A DNA stretch of 64,000 nt from JAJFUI01 sp039698035. GTDB taxonomy: Bacteria > Planctomycetota > Planctomycetia > Pirellulales > Thermoguttaceae. The notes beneath the pieces are model-generated. The model was not told the DNA's origin. It made no database searches and was given only the letters and a program-made list of their open reading frames with translations. Position numbers and translations under genes: made by a program. Below are positions 16,940 to 25,862 of the stretch, piece after piece. The DNA lies in the NCBI GenBank assembly GCA_039698035.1, contig JBDKSW010000012.1:62001-126000 (forward strand), in the 5' to 3' direction. Each line of letters begins with the position of its first letter. The stretch's first letter is position 1.

Positions 16940-18082
16940 ATGAGGTCCCGGCCCGCTTCTGTTGAGCCAAAGCACGATTTTGCCAGTTATCAATCGCTCG
17001 CGAGCGATGAGCTTTCGTCGCGGATTCGCCGTGTGAAGGCCGAGCTTGGTCCACGGCTTCTGATCCTGGGTCATCATTACCAGCAGGACGAGGTCATCGA
17101 GCTGGCCGACCTTCGCGGCGACAGCTACGGGCTGTCCCAACTGGCAGCGAACAACGAGTCGTGCCAAGCGATCGTCTTCTGCGGCGTCCACTTTATGGCC
17201 GAGACGGCCGACATCCTGGCCAACCGGCCCGAGCGGCTTGCTGAGCGCGGCGGTCAGCGTGTGACGGTGGTGCTGCCCGACGCGGCGGCCGGCTGCTCGC
17301 TGGCCGACATGGCCGACCTTGGCCAAGTCGAGCGTTGCTGGCAGGAGCTGGGCGAGGTGATCGACACGGCCGATCTGATGCCGATCACCTACGTCAATTC
17401 GGCCGCTGCGCTGAAGGCGTTCTGTGGGCAGCGCGGCGGGCTAGTCTGCACGTCCTCGAACGCCCGGGCCGCACTGGATTGGGCCTTTCAGCGTCGCCGG
17501 CGCGTGTTGTTCTTTCCCGATCAGCATCTCGGTCGAAACACGGCCCGGGCGATGGGCATTCCGCTCGACGCGATGCCGCTTTGGGATCCGCGACTGGAGC
17601 CGTTGGGCGGCGCCGCGCCCGAAGCTATTCGCCAGAGCCGTGTGATCCTCTGGAACGGCTATTGCAGCGTCCACCAGACGTTCCGGCCAGAACACGTCAT
17701 GCGGTTTCGCCAGAAGTTTCCCGACATCAAGATCATGGTGCATCCCGAATGCACGCGCGAGGTCGTGGAATTGGCCGACCTGGCCGGCTCGACGAGCAAG
17801 ATGATCGAGACGGTCGAGAAATCGCCGCCTGGAACGCGCTGGGCCATTGGCACCGAGCTGCACATGGTCAACCGGCTGCGGCGCGAGCATCCCGAGCAGG
17901 ACATCCACCTGCTGTCGGCGGCCGCCTGCATGTGCACGACCATGTTTCGCATCGACCTGCCGCACCTGTGCTGGGCGGTTGAAAACCTGGCGGCCGGCAC
18001 GCCGGTCAACGTGATCGAGGTCGAGCCCGCCACGGCGGCCGGCGCGCTCGAAGCGCTCCAGCGGATGTTGGAAGTGCGCTGA
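16940..18082 (+). CDS. nadA: Quinolinate synthase NadA
   Basis: The 380-residue enzyme condenses iminoaspartate with dihydroxyacetone phosphate to quinolinate in de novo NAD synthesis. LILGHHYQQDEVIELAD is the N-terminal signature and the second motif is FCGVHFMAET. The three cysteines that ligate the 4Fe-4S cluster are recognisable in AAAGCSLADM (Cys119), NGYCSVHQTF and ACMCTTMF near the C-terminus. GTELHMVNRL is also conserved. The length fits the longer (Bacillus-type) NadA class. nadB and nadC are not in the window. The gene stands alone between divergent lpxD and a convergent metallopeptidase. Confidence 0.96.
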   Translation: MRSRPASVEPKHDFASYQSLASDELSSRIRRVKAELGPRLLILGHHYQQDEVIELADLRGDSYGLSQLAANNESCQAIVFCGVHFMAETADILANRPERLAERGGQRVTVVLPDAAAGCSLADMADLGQVERCWQELGEVIDTADLMPITYVNSAAALKAFCGQRGGLVCTSSNARAALDWAFQRRRRVLFFPDQHLGRNTARAMGIPLDAMPLWDPRLEPLGGAAPEAIRQSRVILWNGYCSVHQTFRPEHVMRFRQKFPDIKIMVHPECTREVVELADLAGSTSKMIETVEKSPPGTRWAIGTELHMVNRLRREHPEQDIHLLSAAACMCTTMFRIDLPHLCWAVENLAAGTPVNVIEVEPATAAGALEALQRMLEVR

Positions 18083-18205
18083 CAGGGTGACACTGACGGA
18101 GCGGGGCGTGCGACGGGCGCTGCCGGGGAAAGTCTCGGAAGGGCCCAGACGAATCGCTGGCACATTCCGCGGCGTCTCCGCGCACACTTGGCGCGTTCTG
18201 GGATC

Positions 18206-19243
18206 TTAGCCCATCAGCCGTCCGCAGTAGGAAAACTCGACGGCCAGGGCCGTGGCCATCGCGGCAACGTCCAGCAGCTTCTCGTGCTCCTGACGCTGGC
18301 GTAGGCGAAGACGCAACGCACCGGCCCGGTCCTCCAATTTCAGGAGAATCGCGTTGGCCGCCTCTTCTTCGAGCGACGACCAGCGGGTCAGGCGTTCCAG
18401 CAGTTCTTTATGATGCTTCTGAAGCACGTCGCGGGCCGAGACGGCCGAGTTGCCCGTCAGGCGTGGAAAGACCAGCCGCAACTTGTTGTCCACGAAGCCT
18501 TGCGCGGCCGACCGGAACCGCTCGGCCCGCTGACCGTAGTGCTCGGCCAAGGGGACGGTCATTTCGTCGACCGGATTCAACAGTCTGCCGCTCGTGCGAC
18601 GCGGTTTCCGCTTGCGGATATGCCGCATCAGGGCATCGACATAACGGAGCTTCTTGAGCGCGGGCCAGTAGTGATAGCGGCGGCGCCAATTCGAGCGTGG
18701 GGTCAGCCACACGGCGAACGTTTCGGCGAAGTCTTCGTCCGGGTGTTTCTGGGCATAGGTTCGGCCGTATTGGCCGGCGTAGATGTGGCGGACGAACTCG
18801 CGGCTTTCCGGTTGGGGGTGAAAGACCTCGCGGTAAGGCTTGGAGAAGGGGCCGAAGACTTCCGCCCAGCCCGGGTCTTTCCAAAGCCGGTAGGCATAGC
18901 TGATCGTGTGGCCCGCCTCGTGACGGAGCAACATCATGATCATGGCCGCGTCCTCGATCTCGCCAGTCTGCTCCTCCTCGATCTTGGCCAGCCGGCGGTC
19001 GGCCAAGTAGAAAGGAACGCCGATGACCGGCACGCGGTCGGGACATCCCCAAGTGTCGGTCAGGTAGACCGTTGGCCGGAACTCCAAGCCCTTGGCGTCG
19101 AACTCGCGGTACAGGCGGCCAAGGAACGGCTCGATCGGCGAACCTTCGACCTTCAGCCCCAGGTCGCAGACCCGACTGTGAAGCAGTTCGCATCGAACTG
19201 TCTCCCACGTGTTGAACGGGAGTAAAACGTTCGGGTCGGCCAT
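18206..19243 (-). CDS. Putative zinc metallopeptidase (HEAGH motif)
   Basis: The 345-residue cytosolic protein contains a zincin motif HEAGH at residues 108-112, inside the helix MIMMLLRHEAGHTISYAY. The likely third zinc ligand is Glu174 in DFAETFAVWL. No signal peptide is seen. The C-terminal 100 residues are rich in charged helices (VLQKHHKELLERLTRW, EDRAGALRLRLRQRQ) and may form a coiled coil. The start at MADPNVLLPF has only a weak purine-rich stretch upstream; the longer frame adds an unlikely 52 residues. It resembles uncharacterised putative zinc-binding metallopeptidases of planctomycetes. The substrate is unknown. Confidence 0.8.
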   Translation of the reverse strand: MADPNVLLPFNTWETVRCELLHSRVCDLGLKVEGSPIEPFLGRLYREFDAKGLEFRPTVYLTDTWGCPDRVPVIGVPFYLADRRLAKIEEEQTGEIEDAAMIMMLLRHEAGHTISYAYRLWKDPGWAEVFGPFSKPYREVFHPQPESREFVRHIYAGQYGRTYAQKHPDEDFAETFAVWLTPRSNWRRRYHYWPALKKLRYVDALMRHIRKRKPRRTSGRLLNPVDEMTVPLAEHYGQRAERFRSAAQGFVDNKLRLVFPRLTGNSAVSARDVLQKHHKELLERLTRWSSLEEEAANAILLKLEDRAGALRLRLRQRQEHEKLLDVAAMATALAVEFSYCGRLMG

Positions 19244-19619
19244 GATCTTCGTTCTCGCGCGAGGTGCTCGCCGTTCCGTCCAGCCAGACAAGCGACGCCA
19301 CCATTGGGCGGCTTTGTGAGCGGGCTGCGGCCGGAAGCGCCTCCATCGCCATTCTAAGACCCGCCAGCGGCACCAGCAACACGGACTGAGCAAGGCCACC
19401 GGGGGCCCCGTTCGATGGGAGCGGAACGCGGATTCGCTCTAACCCGTTTCCCCAGAAGCTTTTACAACACGACGTGCTGCGCGACTTCAGATGGCGAGAG
19501 ACCGCATGTTATGGTCTCAGGACGCGCAACACCACCCCTATGGCGGATGCGTGTGCCATCGGTCTGGACGGACTTGACCCTTGAACCGGGCGGGCATCGG
19601 GTCTAAAGTGGGCACGCCC
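19244..19619. other. Divergent intergenic region without recognised gene
   Basis: The 376 bases between the metallopeptidase and the methyltransferase show no convincing gene. A short plus-strand open frame here lacks a ribosome binding site and protein character. No promoter could be called with confidence. Confidence 0.45.
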
Positions 19620-20372
19620 ATGTTTGATGCATTTTCGGACGTTTATGACGCGATGATCGATTGGCCAAAGCGGCTCGCCCGCGAAGGCGCGTTCTATCGT
19701 CGCTGGTTCGAGCGGTTCGACGTGCGGAACGTCGTTGACATGGCCTGCGGGACCGGCCGGCACGCCGCCATGTTTCACGAGTGGGGGTTGCGCGTCGAGG
19801 GGGCCGACCTGAGCAAGGCCATGATCGACCGAGCGGCGGCCGTGTTCGGCGAGCCGGAAGGGCTCCGTTGGGTCGTCCGCGGATATGAGCAGTCGATCGC
19901 CGCGACCGAACCGTTCGACGCGGCCATCTGCGTTGGCAACTCGCTGGCCCTGGCGTCCGACCTGGCTGCCGTGAATCGGGCCATTGATCGTGCGCTGGCG
20001 GGCGTCCGGGACGGTGGGCTGTTGATCGCGCACGTGCAAAACGTGTGGCGACTGCCCGACGGGCCCTGCGAATGGCAAAAATGCCTCCGCGTGACGCTGT
20101 CGCCGTTGGAACAACCGGCCCGCGACGCGATTGTCGTCAGGGGCACGCACCGCCACGGCGTCTGCTGCTACTTGGAGTTGGTCGTCGCCGATCGGGCCAA
20201 CGGGCGGCTGCTGCATTCGGAATCGACCCGGCTCGTGGCCTTGGAAGCAGGCGATCTTGAGCGAATGGCCATCGACGGGGGCGCCAAGGTCGTCGAGTTT
20301 TTTGGCGGTTACGACCAGCAGCCTTATGATCGCCAGCAGAGCCTGGACTTGGTCATGGTCGCCCGCAAGTAG
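19620..20372 (+). CDS. SAM-dependent methyltransferase (class I)
   Basis: The 250-residue protein starts MFDAFSDVYDAMIDWPKR, the family start, and carries the class I motif VVDMACGTGRHAAMF (about residues 39-53) that binds S-adenosylmethionine. GADLSKAMIDRA gives motif II, DAAICVGNSLAL the acidic loop, and VRDGGLLIAHVQN motif III. The C-terminal half is a beta-rich segment with VVEFFGGYDQQPYD. This is the Methyltransf_25-type architecture used for small molecules. The substrate is unknown. It precedes the ketosynthase-like gene by 64 bases on the same strand, so the two might be co-expressed although a separate promoter may lie between them. Confidence 0.85.
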   Translation: MFDAFSDVYDAMIDWPKRLAREGAFYRRWFERFDVRNVVDMACGTGRHAAMFHEWGLRVEGADLSKAMIDRAAAVFGEPEGLRWVVRGYEQSIAATEPFDAAICVGNSLALASDLAAVNRAIDRALAGVRDGGLLIAHVQNVWRLPDGPCEWQKCLRVTLSPLEQPARDAIVVRGTHRHGVCCYLELVVADRANGRLLHSESTRLVALEAGDLERMAIDGGAKVVEFFGGYDQQPYDRQQSLDLVMVARK

Positions 20373-20374
20373 GC

Positions 20375-20403
20375 TTGGCGACTGGCTGGCGCGCTGTTAC
20401 ATT
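20375..20403 (+). promoter_or_regulatory. Possible promoter of the ketosynthase-like gene
   Basis: TTGGCG and TACATT (each four of six consensus) are separated by 17 bases, directly after the methyltransferase stop and 33 bases before the ketosynthase start. This is plausible but unproven. Confidence 0.35.
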
Positions 20404-20436
20404 GGCAAGCTTACGTAAAGCTGAAGGAAGTACATC

Positions 20437-21744
20437 ATGGCTGACGAGCGTCGAACGGTCATCACGGGAATGAGCGTCATTTCGCCCTTGGGCAGCACGC
20501 CCGAGTCGCTTTGGGATGGGCTTTCAAACGGCCGAAGCGGCGTCGGGCCGCTCTCGCTGGGCACGGACGGCCAGTTGCCAGTTCCTTTCGGCGCGCAGGC
20601 CCAGCAGTTCACCGGGGCGATCGACGACTTCGGGCCGCTGGAGAAGGACCAGAAAAAGGCGATCCGGAAGGCCCTGAAGATGATGTGCCGCGAGTGCCAG
20701 ATGGGCGTCGCCGCCTCGCTGCTGGCCTTGAACCACGCGGGTCTGAAGCCGGGCGACGCCGACCCCGAGCGGAGCGGCATCTCCTTTGGCACCGACTACA
20801 TGCTCTCGGTCCCCGAGGACTTCTCGGAAGGTATGATCCAATGCCGGGACGAGCAAGGGCGATTCCAGTTCCCGCACTGGGGACGCGAGGGGCTCTCCAA
20901 GATGGAGCCGCTGTGGCTGCTGAAGTATCTGCCGAACATGCCGGCCAGCCACTTGGCCATCTACACCGATTTCCGCGGTCCCAACAATTCGCTGACGATG
21001 CGTGAGGCGGCCGCGAACGAGGCCCTCGGCGAGGCGTGCCAGATCATCCGTCGCGGCAGCGCCGACGTGATGATCGTCGGCGCGACGGGCACGCGGCTCC
21101 ATCCGATGAAGATCGGCCACGCCGCCAGCCAAGAAGAAGTCGCGCGGGGCGATGGAGATCCGGCGACCTTCTGCCGTCCGTTCGATCGCGATCGGCGCGG
21201 CATGGTTCTCGGCGAAGGGGCCGGCGCGATCGTGGTCGAAGAGCTTTCGACGGCCAAGGCTCGCGGCGCGACGATCTACGGGGAGGTTGTCGGCGCGGCG
21301 AACAGTTGCGTGGCCGATCGCCACTTGCTCGCCCGGCGCGATCGCGCGCTGCAAAACGCCATGGAAGCAGCGTTGCATCACGCGGGCGCTCGGGCCGACG
21401 AGATTGGCCACGTCCACGCCCACGGCCTGAGCACGCGGAGTTGCGACGTTGACGAGTCGCGGGCCATTCGAGCCGTGTTTGGCAGCCGGTCGGTGCCGGT
21501 GGTTGCCGCGAAGGGCCATCTGGGGAACCTGGGCGCCGCCGGCGGCATGGTAGAACTGGTCGCCAGTCTGCTGAGTCTTCAGCAGGGTCGCCTGTTCCCG
21601 GTTTTGAACTACACGACGCCGGACGCCGAGTGTCCGGTGGCCGTGGTCACCGACGGCGGCGTTGCGGCCGGCGACAGTTTCGTCAATCTGAGTGTCACGC
21701 CGCAAGGCCAGGCGGCCGCCGTCATGGTGCGGCGGTGCGGCTAA
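20437..21744 (+). CDS. Ketosynthase-fold protein lacking the catalytic cysteine
   Basis: The 435-residue protein has the full FabF-type thiolase fold: VITGMSVISPLGST at the N-terminus, FRGPNNSLT before the usual nucleophile loop, GAGAIVVEELSTAKARGA, HAHGLSTRSCDVDESRAI and KGHLGNLGAAGGMVELVASLL. Aligned on GPNxxxxT, the catalytic Cys of the TACA loop is Glu190 (sequence TMREAAANEALGEA). The first active-site His is kept (His329 in HAHG). The second, which should be five residues after Lys359, is Asn364. It therefore cannot condense by the normal Cys-His-His mechanism. It may be a chain-length-factor-like partner, a decarboxylase or a non-catalytic subunit. No ACP or second ketosynthase lies nearby. 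Confidence 0.85.
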   Translation: MADERRTVITGMSVISPLGSTPESLWDGLSNGRSGVGPLSLGTDGQLPVPFGAQAQQFTGAIDDFGPLEKDQKKAIRKALKMMCRECQMGVAASLLALNHAGLKPGDADPERSGISFGTDYMLSVPEDFSEGMIQCRDEQGRFQFPHWGREGLSKMEPLWLLKYLPNMPASHLAIYTDFRGPNNSLTMREAAANEALGEACQIIRRGSADVMIVGATGTRLHPMKIGHAASQEEVARGDGDPATFCRPFDRDRRGMVLGEGAGAIVVEELSTAKARGATIYGEVVGAANSCVADRHLLARRDRALQNAMEAALHHAGARADEIGHVHAHGLSTRSCDVDESRAIRAVFGSRSVPVVAAKGHLGNLGAAGGMVELVASLLSLQQGRLFPVLNYTTPDAECPVAVVTDGGVAAGDSFVNLSVTPQGQAAAVMVRRCG

Positions 21745-21775
21745 ACGGGGCGACCGGTTGGGGCAGTCCGCACGC

Positions 21776-22039
21776 TCAGTCGTGCTCGAAGAGCATTTCC
21801 TGGACGTCGACGCCTTGCAGGGCGGAAAGCTTCTCGCCCAACTCGCGGCACGTCGCCAGATCGCCGAACATTTCCAACAGGATCAGGCCGCGAGACGAGC
21901 AGACGTCGGCGTCGACGTGATGCAGCCCGATCCGGGTCTTGATGTTGCAGCCGTACTCGGTCAGCAGCTTTTGCACGGTCGGAGCCTGGTCGGCACGGTT
22001 GGTCACGTGAACACCGAGGACGAGATGGGGGGCTTCCAT
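21776..22039 (-). CDS. Small ACT-like regulatory domain protein
   Basis: The 87-residue protein begins MEAPHLVLGVHVTNRADQAP, with AAGGAG 8 bases before the ATG. Its strand-helix-strand pattern (LVLGVHV, TVQKLLTEYG, CNIKTRIGLHHVD, GLILLEMFGD, ELGEKLSALQGVDVQEMLF) is that of a single ACT-like or ferredoxin-like domain. Similar short proteins are annotated as iron-only hydrogenase system regulators (TM1266-type). No hydrogenase is nearby, so a ligand-binding or dimerising regulator of unknown pathway is the safe reading. It lies between two plus- and minus-strand genes, 31 bases from the ketosynthase stop and 108 from rnhA. Confidence 0.75.
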   Translation of the reverse strand: MEAPHLVLGVHVTNRADQAPTVQKLLTEYGCNIKTRIGLHHVDADVCSSRGLILLEMFGDLATCRELGEKLSALQGVDVQEMLFEHD

Positions 22040-22147
22040 GAGTGGATCTCCTTGATGGGCGGTCCTTGTAGAGGGCGTCGGATGGGGCCTCAATATCGAC
22101 GAATCGCGGTAACGCCGATGTGTCTCGGCCCGTCCGGCCGGTAACGT

Positions 22148-22672
22148 CTAGGGTCGCTTGAGATATTTCTGGTAGGCCGCGACGGCCGACTTGTCGCAAC
22201 GCTCGTTTTCGACGTGGCCGGCGTGACCGCGAACGTGGGTGAATTGAACCTGGTGGCGGCCGAGCAGTTCGTCCAACTTGCGCCAGAGGTCCTCGTTCTT
22301 CACTTCGGCCCAACGGCCTTTCTCGCGGCGTCGCCAGCCGTTCTGCTTCCATTTGGGCATCCACTCAGTCAGGCCCTTGCCGACGTAGGTGCTGTCGGTC
22401 ACAAGCTCGACCGAGGCGGCCCGCTTGAGCGCCTCGAGCCCTCGGATGACGGCCATCAATTCCATGCGGTTGTTGGTCGTCTCGCGTTCCCCGCCGGACA
22501 ATTCTTTTTCCTTGCCCGAGGCCGTGTGGCGCAGAATGAAGGCCCAGCCGCCGGGTCCCGGGTTGCCGCTGCACGCCCCGTCGGCGAACAACTGCACGTC
22601 GGCGGCGCTGGGTGAAACGTTCGTCGCGGCTTGGAGCCGAGCGGTCCCGGCGGTTCTAGGTTGCGTGCTCAT
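22148..22672 (-). CDS. rnhA: Ribonuclease HI
   Basis: The 174-residue protein degrades the RNA strand of RNA-DNA hybrids. All four catalytic acids can be placed: Asp31 in FADGACSGN, Glu71 in NNRMELMAVI, Asp93 in VTDSTYVGKG, and Asp160 in HVENERCDKSA. The basic-protrusion segment WKQNGWRRREKGRW is typical of RNase HI. The start is at ATG 22672, inside the last codons of the histidine kinase gene (17-base overlap), so translation of the two is probably coupled. An N-terminal extension of about 25 residues (TAGTARLQAATN) precedes the first strand, as compared with the E. coli enzyme. Confidence 0.94.
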   Translation of the reverse strand: MSTQPRTAGTARLQAATNVSPSAADVQLFADGACSGNPGPGGWAFILRHTASGKEKELSGGERETTNNRMELMAVIRGLEALKRAASVELVTDSTYVGKGLTEWMPKWKQNGWRRREKGRWAEVKNEDLWRKLDELLGRHQVQFTHVRGHAGHVENERCDKSAVAAYQKYLKRP

Positions 22673-24413
22673 GCGTTCTGGCGGTCTCGAATCGCTGTCT
22701 GGAAAACTCCTCGATGTCGGCGGCAATCGCGCCTTCCGTTCGCGGCTGCTCGTCAAGGCACCACGGCAGCCGCACGGTGAACGTGCTCCCCTTGCCCAGT
22801 TCGCTTTGCAGCAAGACTTCGCCGCCCAGCAGCCGGCACAGCTCCTTGACGATCGACAGGCCGAGACCGCTGCCGGAATGCTCGCGGGTCATGGCGTCGC
22901 CGGTCGGCACGGCCGTGCGTCCCTGGCGGAACTTCTCGAAGATGGCCAACTGGTCCTCGGGAGCGATGCCGACGCCCGTGTCGGCGACCGAGAGGAGGAG
23001 GAAGTCGTCCGGCCCACGGTTGGCGTTGACTGAGATGCGGCCGCCCTCGGGCGTGAACTTGATGGCGTTGCTCAGCAGATTGTTCAGGATCTGCTGGACG
23101 CGCGACTGGTCCTGTCGCATGGGCGGCAGCCCGTCCTCGATGCGGCATTCCAGGTCGATGTTCTTCCGTTCGCTCAGCGGTCGGGCCAATTCGCATTGGG
23201 TCGCGACGACGTGGCCGACCTGGAATTCGCTGGGCCGCGTCTCCATCTTTCCGCTTTCCATCTTGGCCAGATCGAGAATGTCGTTGATCATCTCGAGAAG
23301 CGTCTTGCCGGACCGCTGGATGTTTTGCACGTAGCGCTTCTGCTTGTCGTCGAGCGAGTCGGCCGAGGCCAGCACCTCGCTGAATCCGAGGATGCTGTTC
23401 ATCGGCGTGCGGAGCTCGTGGCTCATGGTGGCCAGGAAATCGCTCTTGAGCATGTTCAGCTCGTAGAGCCGCATGTTGGCCTGGGCCAGCTCGTCCACTT
23501 TGCCGTCGAGCGTGATGTTAGCGTTCCGCAGTTCCTCCTGGGCGTCGATTAGGTGGCGCAACATGCGATTGAACGCGACGCCCAATTGCTCGAATTCGTC
23601 GCCGGTGTGGATCTCGGCCCGCAGCGACGTGTTGCCGCGGCTGATGGCGTCGCTCGTATCGCGCAGGTGGCGCAGCGGCTTGGCGACAACGTAGCGGATG
23701 ATGGCGTACGAGGCGACCATCGCGAGGAAGACTGTGACGATGGCCGTGGCGACCAGGATGGCCCGATTCACCGAGATCGTGTCGCGGGCGCGTTCGGTCG
23801 AGATGGCCAGCCGGGCGACGGCCATGAGGTCGCCCTCGGTCTCGGCCACCGACTTGCCCACCGGCGGATTTTGGAGCGAGGAGTCGCCGGTGAGGTTGCT
23901 GGCCGGCTGATGGCAGCCGTTGAAACAGCGGCTTTCGGTGGCGCGGATTGGCTGGTAGTAGTAGTAGGTGTTGCCATCGCCCGACGACCGCTCGGCGAAC
24001 TCGATGGCGTTCGAGCGTTTCCGCGGCTTGTTTTCCAGGAAGCGTTTAAGAAGCCGTTCCTCGAACGCCCCGTGCGGCGCGTAGTCTTTTTGCCCGCCCT
24101 CATGTGTGGCGGGCGGTTTTGGAAGGATGAACCGCAGTTCGTACGGCTGCTTGCTGAACGCGGCGGCCAGGCTTTGCACGAACTGCTGCGATCGCTCGTT
24201 TTCGAGTCCCTTCCAGTGCTGGACCTGCATTTCCTGATCGACCAAGAGCCGGCCCGTTTCACGATTTTGCTCGTTGACGATCTGCTCGGTTCGCCCGCCG
24301 TAAAGCCAGAAGGCGGCGACGATGACCAGAAACAGCCCGACGCCAAACATCAAGAGCAGCTTGAGCTCGAGCTTGGTTTCGCCGAAAACGGTCTTGATCG
24401 AGCGGTAGGACAT
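22656..24413 (-). CDS. Membrane histidine kinase with a Tll0287/DUF3365-like sensor and CX3CH motif
   Basis: The 585-residue kinase has TM1 at about residues 17-38, a periplasmic domain at 40-215, TM2 at about 217-240, a HAMP region at 241-290, and a HisKA domain with SHELRTPMNS (His332 as the phosphoacceptor). The HATPase domain has QQILNNLLSNAIKFT, VADTGVGI and SGSGLGLSIVK. The sensor region carries RATESRCFNGCHQP, i.e. Cys163 and Cys167-His168 in CX3CH spacing, resembling the haem site of DUF3365 sensors but one residue longer than classical CXXCH. It overlaps rnhA. No response regulator is next to it, so the partner is unknown; a redox or gas signal is plausible. Confidence 0.9.
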   Translation of the reverse strand: MSYRSIKTVFGETKLELKLLLMFGVGLFLVIVAAFWLYGGRTEQIVNEQNRETGRLLVDQEMQVQHWKGLENERSQQFVQSLAAAFSKQPYELRFILPKPPATHEGGQKDYAPHGAFEERLLKRFLENKPRKRSNAIEFAERSSGDGNTYYYYQPIRATESRCFNGCHQPASNLTGDSSLQNPPVGKSVAETEGDLMAVARLAISTERARDTISVNRAILVATAIVTVFLAMVASYAIIRYVVAKPLRHLRDTSDAISRGNTSLRAEIHTGDEFEQLGVAFNRMLRHLIDAQEELRNANITLDGKVDELAQANMRLYELNMLKSDFLATMSHELRTPMNSILGFSEVLASADSLDDKQKRYVQNIQRSGKTLLEMINDILDLAKMESGKMETRPSEFQVGHVVATQCELARPLSERKNIDLECRIEDGLPPMRQDQSRVQQILNNLLSNAIKFTPEGGRISVNANRGPDDFLLLSVADTGVGIAPEDQLAIFEKFRQGRTAVPTGDAMTREHSGSGLGLSIVKELCRLLGGEVLLQSELGKGSTFTVRLPWCLDEQPRTEGAIAADIEEFSRQRFETARTHEHAT

Positions 24414-24575
24414 GGCCAGGGCATTTTACGACAAAGGGGAGGTTGCCACCAGTGGAACAGAGGGCACGGGCGCGGAACGGGGGGCCGCGGCCATCGGCGA
24501 CCGGCCGGTTTGTCAAAACGGTTGGCGGTCGTTAAGATGCTGCGAAACAGGCTCCTGGACTTCGCCGGTGATTTG

Positions 24576-25556
24576 ATGGAACCGCTTTCCGACTTCGCTC
24601 CCACGGCAACCCTGAAAAACCTGCGATTGCGGGCCGAGATGCTGCGTCGGCTGCGGACGTTTTTCGACGATCGCGGGTTCTTGGAAGTGGAGACGCCGAT
24701 CCTCTCGGCCGACACGGTCGTCGATCGGCATCTCGATCCGTTCAGCGCGAGCCTCTGCCCTCGGCCCGAACCGAACGGCCCCCGTTTCTGGCTTCAAACG
24801 TCGCCCGAGTTCCACATGAAGCGGATGCTGGCGGCCGGCCTGGGACGCATCTACCAGGTCTCGCACGTTTTTCGACAGGAGGAGGTCGGCCCGCTGCACA
24901 ATCCCGAGTTCACGCTCGTCGAGTGGTATCAGCCGGGCGATGGTTTCGACGAGGGGATGCAGCTGACGAGCGACCTCTGCGTGGCATTGCTGGATTGCGG
25001 TCCGGCCGATCGCATCAGCTATCGGGAAGCGTTCGAGCGTTACGCGGGCATCGATCCGTTGACGGTCGATGGGGCCGCGCTCGTCCAGGCAGTCCGAGCG
25101 TCGGGCATCGAAGCGCCGGCCAGTCTTGATCCGGGCGACCGCGACGGCTGGCTCGATCTGCTGATGGTCGAACGGGTCCAGCCGCACCTGGGCGTCGAGC
25201 GGCCCGCGCTGTTTCACGATTACCCGGCGAGTCAGGCCGCGTTGGCCCGGGTTCGGCCCGACGATCCGCGGGTGGCGGAGCGGTTTGAGCTTTACATCCG
25301 AGGCATCGAACTGGCCAACGGCTACCACGAGTTGCTCGACCCGGCCGAGCTTCGGGCGAGGAATCGGCAAGCGAACGCCCAACGCGCGGCGGACGGCAAG
25401 GCGTGCCTGCCCGAGGAAAGCCGGCTGCTGGCCGCGATGGAATCGGGATTGCCGGCGTCGGTTGGCGTGGCGTTGGGCTTCGATCGGCTGGTCATGCTGG
25501 CGGCCGGCGCTCGCCGTATTGCCGAGGTGGTGGCGTTCCCGTTCGATCGAGCTTAG
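24576..25556 (+). CDS. epmA: EF-P beta-lysine ligase (EpmA/PoxA-type lysyl-tRNA synthetase paralogue)
   Basis: This 326-residue protein is a class II lysyl-tRNA synthetase catalytic domain without the tRNA-binding domain. In bacteria this form attaches (R)-beta-lysine to elongation factor P to relieve polyproline stalling. Motif 1 is RTFFDDRGFLEVETPIL, motif 2 IYQVSHVFRQEEVGPLHNPEF, and motif 3 GVALGFDRLVML. The ATG at 24576 gives the family length; an in-frame ATG 39 bases upstream is possible. EF-P (efp) and the aminomutase epmB are not in the window. The next genes are a 78-residue protein and aroB on the same strand. Confidence 0.92.
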   Translation: MEPLSDFAPTATLKNLRLRAEMLRRLRTFFDDRGFLEVETPILSADTVVDRHLDPFSASLCPRPEPNGPRFWLQTSPEFHMKRMLAAGLGRIYQVSHVFRQEEVGPLHNPEFTLVEWYQPGDGFDEGMQLTSDLCVALLDCGPADRISYREAFERYAGIDPLTVDGAALVQAVRASGIEAPASLDPGDRDGWLDLLMVERVQPHLGVERPALFHDYPASQAALARVRPDDPRVAERFELYIRGIELANGYHELLDPAELRARNRQANAQRAADGKACLPEESRLLAAMESGLPASVGVALGFDRLVMLAAGARRIAEVVAFPFDRA

Positions 25557-25617
25557 AATGCCTTGTGTCGGTCGTTGGAACCATCGAGGACCCTGAAACG
25601 AAGCGAGTCAGCCTCTG

Positions 25618-25854
25618 ATGTCGAACGCCTTGGATCCCTACCGTGAGGCCCTGGTGATTGAAACGAGGACCGTCTGGCCCTTGGAACTTGCCAACGCGCC
25701 GCAGGACGCCTTGAGGCGTCGGCCGATCGAAGAGCGATTACACGCCGACCCGGCCAAGGCGGCCGAGCTCGAATATGTCCGTCTCCACGCCGGCTTCGCC
25801 CGCAAGATCACGGTCGCGGCGGCGGACCTCGAACGGCTGCAACACGTCAACTGA
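25618..25854 (+). CDS. Conserved small protein of unknown function
   Basis: The 78-residue protein (MSNALDPYREALVIETRTVW) has no signal peptide and no TM helix. It is rich in Arg, Leu, Ala and Glu, with a central charged helix (EERLHADPAKAAELEYVRLH). It ends 8 bases before aroB, and TGAGGCG at its stop codon can serve as the aroB ribosome binding site, so translation is probably coupled. I do not recognise the family; my impression is that related short proteins occur in planctomycetes in this context. No function should be assumed. Confidence 0.65.
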   Translation: MSNALDPYREALVIETRTVWPLELANAPQDALRRRPIEERLHADPAKAAELEYVRLHAGFARKITVAAADLERLQHVN

Positions 25855-25862
25855 GGCGTTCG

